Translations under genes and position numbers: made by a program
Shown: positions 58,094 through 64,000 of the stretch, piece after piece
Layout of the letters: each line of letters begins with the position of its first letter
Position numbering within the stretch: position 1 is the first letter of the stretch
Assembly (NCBI GenBank): GCA_034509495.1
Contig: CM067504.1
Coordinates: 25,871 to 89,870, forward strand
DNA from: Acestrorhynchus altus
Taxonomy: Eukaryota > Chordata > Actinopteri > Characiformes > Acestrorhynchidae
DNA: 64,000 nucleotides
Direction of reading: 5' to 3'
The notes under the pieces: generated by a model
What the model saw: the letters and a program-made list of their open reading frames with translations, nothing else
The model's database searches: none
What the model was told of the DNA's origin: nothing

Positions 58094-60340
58094 CAGGTAT
58101 TCCTCCTGATGAGGGGGGGAGTAGGGGTGGTGCGTTTGGGCCATATGTTCAGTCTCAGAGGATTAATTTATATTCTGCTGCTGCTGACGCTCTGCTGAAG
58201 TCAGGTCACGCCTACCATTGCTTCTGCACAAATCAGAGACTGGAACTGCTGAAGAAGGAGGCACTGCGCAGTGGACAGACACCACGGTAACACACACACA
58301 CACACACACACACCTGTCACTACTGATCTTCTAAGATGTAGATTAAAAAATCTTATTTTTGGAGAAGCTAAAATTCCTCACACTAATTGTCTCACATCAC
58401 AGCATACTGAGCAGCCTACTGTGTGTGTGTGTGTGCGCGTGTGTGTGTGTGGGTGTGTGTAGTTATGATAACAGGTGTCGGTCACTGCACGCTGACCTGG
58501 TTCAGGAGAAACTCTCCTCTGGAGCTCCATCTGTCGTCCGCTTCCGTCTGTCTAGCAGCTCAGAGCCTTTTGAAGACTTGGTGTTTGGCCTTACCCAGCA
58601 TGCCGTGGGGCAGGTGGAGGGTGATCCGATAATCTTGAAGGCTGATGGGTTCCCCACCTACCACCTGGCCAGTGTGGTGGATGACTGGCACATGCAGGTG
58701 AGTCACGTTCTACGGGGGTCGGAATGGCTCATCTCCACCTGTAAACACCTGCAACTCTACCGTGCCCTTGGCTGGACTCCGCCCATTTTTGCACACTTGC
58801 CCCTACTACTCAACAAAGATGGAACAAAACTGTCCAAAAGACAAGGAGACATCTACATCCAGCACTTCAGACAGCAGGGGGTGCTGCCTGAGGCCCTGCT
58901 GGACATGGTCACTCATTGTGGCTCCGGATTCAACAGTAAGTCAAACACGCCACGTCCCAAATCAGCACTACTGTGTAGTGTGTACTGGTTTACAGAGAGT
59001 CAAAGTTCACGTCCCAAATCAGCACCACACACTACTCACTCCTTTAAAACCAGTCAAACGTGGCATGTCCCCATTCAGAGCTACACACTGCTCACTCATT
59101 TACATTGTAATTGAGATGGTCTACTGTTACAGGTACCCGAGTTGGCCGCCAGCTGCACGAACTGACCACTGAGTTTAACATCTCCAAGATCACTACTCAC
59201 TCCGCCCTGCTGGACCTGGACAAACTGTCTGAATTCAACAGGTCACACATTCTCTTTCAGATACTCTTTCGTACTCTCAGTCTTTCACACTCACTCTCAT
59301 GCTTGTTCACACTCTCTCACACTTTTTCACACCCTGTTTCACTCACTCAGTCTCACTCTCACTTTCTCAATCTCATTCTATTCAGACGACTTATCTGACC
59401 TCGCATCACATTGATGTTACAGAGCTCAGATATGAGTATCAGTCCAGTTAAACACTGTGTGTCTGTGTGTGTCTGTGTCTGTGTGTCTGTGTCTGTGTGT
59501 GCGTGTGCTACGTGTGTGCAGGATTCATCTGCAGCACAGGATAGAGAATGAGGCTCTGTGTCGCCTCCTGGTGGATGAGCTGAAGGATCTGGTCACAAAC
59601 TGTTACGGAGATCAGATAGAGGATCAGGACGTTCTGCAGAGAGAATATCTTCACAGGGTTCTGCACCTCCGCAAGGTACACATGCACACGAGCATGCGCA
59701 CACTCACACACACCGTTTTAAGAACTACGATTTCAGAAGATTCCTATATAACGTTGCTCTTCGCAGATCCTTCTTGCATCACTCCAGGGTCTGGTTTTGA
59801 CACTCACATGTCCTCACAGTGACCTCTCTCTCCATAACTCTGCCCCCAGTGATCCTGTTTTGTAATTATGGAGGTCCCAATCCAATGCTGTATTAATCAT
59901 CTTATACCGTCAGAAACCGTTACGGATCAGATACCGATCAGATGTTTTTATTCTTTGTTTTATTGATCCGTCTCTTATTCTGGATTTCTGTAAAGCTGCT
60001 TTGTGACGTCGTTTGTAAAAAGTGAAATAAAAAACTCTTTTTTATTTTGAGTGGTGCTTTCTTAGAGCTGTACTTACCTCATTTATTCACTTTATTACTC
60101 TATAAAATAGTTTATCATGTAAACTATCTGACTGTGTTTAATGGTGCGTGTGCGTGCGTGTGCGTGCGCGTGTGTGCGCGTGTGTGTGCGTGTGTGTGTG
60201 TGTGTGTAGGGTCACATCTCATCAGTGAAAGACCTGGTCACGCCTGTGTATTCGTACCTATGGCTCCGCCCTTCAATATCATTGGAACAGCTGGAGGAGA
60301 TGAGCTCAGAGTCATCAGAAATCATCAGCAGAGTTATACA
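56735..60340 (+). CDS. ears2: Mitochondrial glutamyl-tRNA synthetase, exons 1-7 (3' end beyond window)
   Basis: Class I aminoacyl-tRNA synthetase that charges mitochondrial tRNA-Glu (in animals also tRNA-Gln, later amidated). Exons: 56735-56870, 57775-57930, 58097-58286, 58463-58935, 59133-59241, 59522-59675, 60210-60340; 1,349 nt and about 449 codons with all phases consistent. The start ATG gives an Arg-rich mitochondrial presequence (MLRRRFCGLRETFASCHRSS). Catalytic signatures: VRVRFAPSPTG and HLGG (HIGH box, split by intron 1), LRLEDTDRSR in exon 2, HVLRGSEWLISTCKH in exon 4, and KLSKRQG (KMSKS loop) near 58,830. Exons 5-6 encode the helical region (HSALLDLDKLSEFNR; LHRVLHLRK). Exon 7 ends with a GTGAGC donor. 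About 75 residues of the C-terminal anticodon-binding part should follow beyond 64,000. Introns carry GT repeats, minisatellites and a satellite. Confidence 0.95.
56861..56950. repeat. Tandem repeat of the exon 1 / intron 1 junction of ears2
   Basis: agtcccacc plus a donor-like GTAAGNGCCTAAA is repeated about three times at ~35-bp spacing. The second copy (GT at 56,906) is a perfect AG|GTAAGA donor, the third has lost one G. Confidence 0.85.
57475..57770. repeat. Minisatellite in ears2 intron 1
   Basis: About seven units of roughly 40 bp built on ctcagagatcccctaactct and cctcacactgctc; ends just before the exon 2 acceptor. Not CRISPR: there are no unique spacers. Confidence 0.95.
58025..58092. 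repeat. (GT)n tract abutting the ears2 exon 3 acceptor
   Basis: About 31 GT units, then GCGCGCGCAG and exon 3; almost no pyrimidine tract remains. Confidence 0.95.
58420..58462. repeat. (GT)n tract abutting the ears2 exon 4 acceptor
   Basis: Imperfect GT/GC repeat running directly into TAG and exon 4. Confidence 0.9.
58936..59132. repeat. Degenerate tandem repeat filling ears2 intron 4
   Basis: Three copies of a ~55-70-bp unit starting near acgtcccaaatcagcac occupy most of the 197-bp intron. Confidence 0.6.
59975..60040 (+). mobile_element. L2-like LINE 3' tail scrap in ears2 intron 6
   Basis: gtaaagctgctttgtgac and an AATAAA end match the L2-like tails at 37,535 and 55,865. Confidence 0.6.
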
Positions 60341-60359
60341 GTGAGCAACACACACAGAT

Positions 60360-61675
60360 TTCATCTCTACTCTATACTGTTCTACACTACACGACTCTAC
60401 ACCACTCTACACTACACGACTCTACACCATAATACTCTACACCACTCTACACTACACGACTCTACACCACTCTACACTACACGACACTACACTACTCTAC
60501 ACCACTCTACACTACACTACACCATAATACTCTACACCATAATACTCTACACTACACTACACTACTTTACACCATAATGCTCTACACCACTCTACACTAC
60601 ACTACTCTACACCATACTGCTCTACACCACTCTACACTACACTACACCACACTACACTACACCATAATGCTCTACACCACTCTACACTACACTACACCAT
60701 AATGCTCTACACCACTCTACACTACAATGCTCTACACCACTCTACACTACACGACTCTACACTACAGTACTCTACACAACTCTACACTACACTACAATAC
60801 ACTACACCATAATACTCTACACTACACTACTCTATACCACTCTACACTACACGATTCTACACTACACTACTCTACACCACTCTACACCATAATACTCTAC
60901 ACTACACTACACCATAATGCTCTACACCACTCTATACTACACTACACTACACCATAATGCTCTACACCACTCTACACTACACGACTCTACACTACAGTAC
61001 TCTACACGACTCTACACTACACTACAATACACTACACCATAATACTCTACACCACTCTACACTACACGATTCTACACTACACTACTCTACACCACTCTAC
61101 ACCATAATACTCTACACTACACCATAATACTCTACACCACTCTACACTACTCTACACCATAATACTCTACACTACACCATAATACTCTACACTATTCTAA
61201 CCCACAGTGCTCTACACTATTCTACACTACACCATAATACTCTACACTACACCATAATACTCCATATTATTCTACATCACAGTACTGTACATTATTCTAC
61301 ACCATACATTATTCTGTTCACCATAATACGCTACACTACTCTACCCCACAGTACTCTACAGTATTCTACACTACTCTTCATCATAATACTCTACATTATT
61401 ATACACTACTGTACATCACAGTACAGTACTCTACTCTGCACTTCTATACTATAGACTACATTATTGTACACTACTCTAGGCCACAGTACTCTAAACTACT
61501 CTACTGCACACTACACTACACAACTCTACTCTGCACTACTCACACCACAGTACTCTTCACTTTTCTACTGCACATTACACTACTCTAAACTACACCACTG
61601 AACTCTACTGCTATACTCTGCTCTATTCTACTGCTATACTCTGCTCTACTTAACACTACTGTACTCTACTTGACC
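60360..61675. repeat. CTACA-rich satellite at the start of ears2 intron 7
   Basis: About 1.3 kb of ctctacaccactctacacta-type repeats with a 5-bp core and higher-order units of about 20-40 bp (for example caccataatactctacac), decaying after 61,200. Long open frames through it (60,047-60,577; 60,727-60,957) are repeat artefacts. Confidence 0.95.
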
Positions 61676-61865
61676 CTACACAACATTTCTGATTTTCCAT
61701 TAGGCAAATTTGGTATCTGGTACTATTTTAGTACCTGCTTGTTTGTGGTTCCCAAATGTGATGTGCAAACCATGCAGGGAGCTTACTGACAAGTGATCTA
61801 CACGATGCAGTGCAGACATCCAGCTCTATTGTGCTGTTGTGTATATGCTATTTAGGTTGATGGGT

Positions 61866-62563
61866 TATGCAAAAGTTTGGGCACCCTGGTCAAAATAACT
61901 GTCACTGTAATTAAATATGAAACACACTTTGCAACATTTTAAGCAACACCAGTGTTTTATTTTGGTTTTGTACAATTTTGAGAGTGAAAAAAAAAAGGCA
62001 TACCTTTGCAAAAGTATGGGAACCCTAGGAGCTCAGATGTGAGCTCAGATGACTTTGACCGAGGTCTCAGACCTTAATTTGCCTATTAGGGTTATGGCTT
62101 ATTCACAATCATCAAGGCAAGGTGATACAAATTTCAAAGCTTTATGAAAACAATGAATCTTCTAAGCAGCCGCCCAGCACTTGGACAATGAAAATGGTTG
62201 TGGACCCAAATGTAATCACGAAAGTTCAGTAAACAGGAAAATTTAGGTCAAGATCAAATCTGGAAGACCAAGAAAAAATTCATAAACAGTTGTTCGTAGG
62301 ATTGCTAGAAAGGATATTTTCTGAGTGAACAGCAAAGCATCTTTGTAAGTCAGTCTGGATAAGGCCATCTGCCAAATGCCAGAAAGGCAGCTCTGACCCC
62401 TGCTTGACTCTTTCAGGAATATTTCACAGTTGTTCCACTGTTCAGCTACACCTGCACAATTTTTTTATTTTGAAAATGTAACAGCTGAAAATAAAATGTC
62501 TCCAACCTGCTTAACTGTTCACAGGACAGTCATTTTAACCAGGATGCCCAAACGTTTCCATTC
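61866..62563. mobile_element. Tc1/mariner-type non-autonomous element with inverted ends
   Basis: The left end atgcaaaagtttgggcaccc and the right end, whose complement begins atggaaacgtttgggcatcc, form about 45-bp terminal inverted repeats continuing through aactgtcactgtaa / gactgtcctgtgaa. The body is too short for a transposase but keeps scraps of a helix-turn-helix region (ctggaagaccaag) and an inserted L2-tail fragment near 62,345 (taagtcagtctggataaggc). Confidence 0.75.
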
Positions 62564-62679
62564 CTAACAGACAGAACTTTTTTTACACAGTAGCTTTATG
62601 TTTTCTGAGACACAGACGAGAAGAACTAACCTGGTCAGCTTTATTCTAACATAGCTATTTAGATAGCTGGCAGACGTCT

Positions 62680-63560
62680 TTGTGTTGTTCTCCAGACACG
62701 GACTCTGGCAAAATACCACTATAAATGTTTCTGTAACCATCTACCGTCTCTGACATCAACTGGAAGAATGACGTTCCCACTCCTCCATGTGGAATTCTTT
62801 CAGCTCTGTGATGTTTCAGCGTCAGTCTTTGTACAGACGCTCTTACGTTCTCCTCAAACCCCCTCTGATACAGTAATGATTTCATAGTGGTTCCTATGAT
62901 GGAGAGATCTCCACACCCTGCTGGCACCACCATCACACTTCCACCACCATGTTCACAGCTGCTATGAGCTTCTTCTGCTCAAATGCTGTTTGGTTTGTGT
63001 CAAACATGTCTTCTGTTACTGTGTCCAAATAATTCAGCTTTGGATTCTTCTGTCCAAAGCACATTGTTCCAGAAGTCCTGCTCTTTTTCGAGATGTTCTG
63101 TGGAGAACTTTTAGTCTTGTTCTGATGTTTTTGACAGTTAGGTTTTCCTCCTTAAACTCCTCCATGAAGATCAGACTGGTTTGGTCTCTGATGGTAGAAG
63201 CTGCACTTTGTCATCAGCTGTGGTGAAAGATACCTGTAGATCCGTGATGAACATTTTAGGATTGTTGGATCTTCTTTACTCATCTTGTGGTTCTTCTCTT
63301 GGGCTGAACTTGTAGGGCAGTCTGATCTGGTCATGTGTGCAGTTCTTCTAAATGTTCTCCTCTTGTAAATGATGTTCTGGACAGTGGAATGGCTGATTTC
63401 TAATTGTTCTGAGATCTTTTTAATTCCCTTCTCAGACTCATCAGCATCTACAACCTTCTTTCTGAAGACCTCGGAGAGCTCTTTGGATCTGACCATGATG
63501 ATCCCACTCACTTCAACAATCAAGAGCAAACTAATGTCTCAGGTTTAAATAAGACAGTCT
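62680..63560 (-). mobile_element. Tc1-like transposon (minus), degenerate transposase
   Basis: Minus-strand frame 63,152-63,529 starts MVRSKELSEVFRKKVVDADE and continues with KKISEQLEISHSTVQNIIYK, the paired helix-turn-helix of Tc1 transposases. Further left, broken frames match the DDE part of the element at 24,133-25,220. Inactive. Confidence 0.8.
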
Positions 63561-63644
63561 CCTCCAAAGTCCTCTAATGATGGTCTGATCATTAACAGCT
63601 GATGTTCTGCACCTGATTCTGATTTTAAGCATTTTAAGTTGAAA

Positions 63645-64000
63645 TAAATGTGGTCGTGTCCTGACGTTCCTCACAAGAAAATGATGTTTCTATTAATGGT
63701 GTTTCTTCAGTATGTGTTTAGTTACCTCCATTTTCAGTGTAGTTACAATGAAGATCAAACATCCAGATGGTTAAATATGTTAAAAAGAGAAAGGTCTTCT
63801 TGGGGTGTTTTAACTGTTTCACGTGATGGTTGTTAAAGGAGTGTCCACCATGAAAAGCAGAGAGCTGTCTTTGAGTGGGGAAAAAAAGCAGGTGTGAATC
63901 TGAGAGAAGGTGGCAAATCAATCAGGGCCATCGCCAATATGACCATTTGGAATGTCTTGAAGAAAAAAGTCTTTACTGGTGTACTCAGTTACAGATGTCA
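63645..64000 (+). mobile_element. Tc1-like element start (plus), cut by window edge
   Basis: From 63,851 shifted + frames give KSRELSL, then GVNLREGGKSIRAIANMTIW and NVLKKKVFTGVLS, resembling a Tc1 helix-turn-helix domain. Continues beyond the window; terminal repeat not identified. Confidence 0.5.

Noticed and set aside
60047..60957. 176- and 76-codon frames in the CTACA region
   Set aside because: Tandem-repeat translation products; the first part overlaps ears2 exon 7 in another frame.
1..64000. A previously undescribed enzymatic, defence or biosynthetic system
   Set aside because: Apart from the protease array and ears2, the coding signals belong to known transposon families; nothing supports a new gene system.

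Overview
The window is vertebrate, almost certainly teleost, nuclear DNA: split genes with GT/AG introns, long CA/GT/CT microsatellites, and fish-type retroelements (Rex3, RTE, L2-like and Rex1-like LINEs) and Tc1/mariner relics. There are no bacterial operons, rRNA genes or CRISPR arrays. An otophysan fish would fit, but the species cannot be fixed from sequence alone.

Positions 1-54,768 hold a tandem array of at least five copies, all on the + strand, of one secreted trypsin-fold serine protease gene (called P1-P5 here). The predicted protein most resembles the fish prss60/prostasin-like group: signal peptide, short light chain with a CGRAPLN-type motif, IVGGQ-type activation site, His in LTAAHC, Asp in NNDIALLRL, Asp189 in KDTCQ, Ser in GDSGGP. 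The six-exon plan is E1 signal peptide, E2 21-nt propeptide, E3 activation site plus His, E4 Asp, E5 the CICAGL region, E6 Ser plus C-terminus. P1 (left edge to 1,602) has clean E3-E5 but no E6. P2 (9,551-16,723), P3 (29,607-31,274) and P4 (39,311-42,377) are near complete but full of 1-4 nt indels. P5 (48,974-53,978) has clean E1, E2 and E6 but lacks E3-E5. No copy encodes a full protease as assembled.

The spacers are mosaics of transposons. The P1-P2 and P3-P4 spacers are paralogous: both carry the same Tc1 relic, L2 relic, and an RTE element interrupted at the same site by the same L2-like LINE, then a Rex1-like LINE end upstream of the next gene. The P4-P5 spacer still shows the empty RTE target site near 45,614. 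P2 and P5 share a Rex3 element in the last intron with the same 13-bp target duplication. These shared insertions allow the order of duplications to be partly read. The P2-P3 spacer also contains a 2.9-kb fold-back element (19,994-22,910) whose long inverted arms carry arrays of about 50-bp repeats with GC boxes.

A 500-N scaffold gap (54,769-55,268) separates the array from the only clearly functional gene, ears2 (mitochondrial glutamyl-tRNA synthetase, + strand). Seven exons are visible from 56,735 to 60,340; the last exons lie beyond the right edge. Its last visible intron begins with a 1.3-kb CTACA-rich satellite followed by Tc1-type elements to the end of the window.

The uniform excess of small indels in P2-P4 and their spacers, in coding and non-coding DNA alike, suggests unpolished long-read sequence in much of 9.5-49 kb. 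The broken proteases should therefore not be read as proven pseudogenes. I found no convincing new enzymatic or defence system; the most unusual structures are the GC-box fold-back element, TG tracts abutting four ears2 acceptors, and the nested-insertion record of the array.
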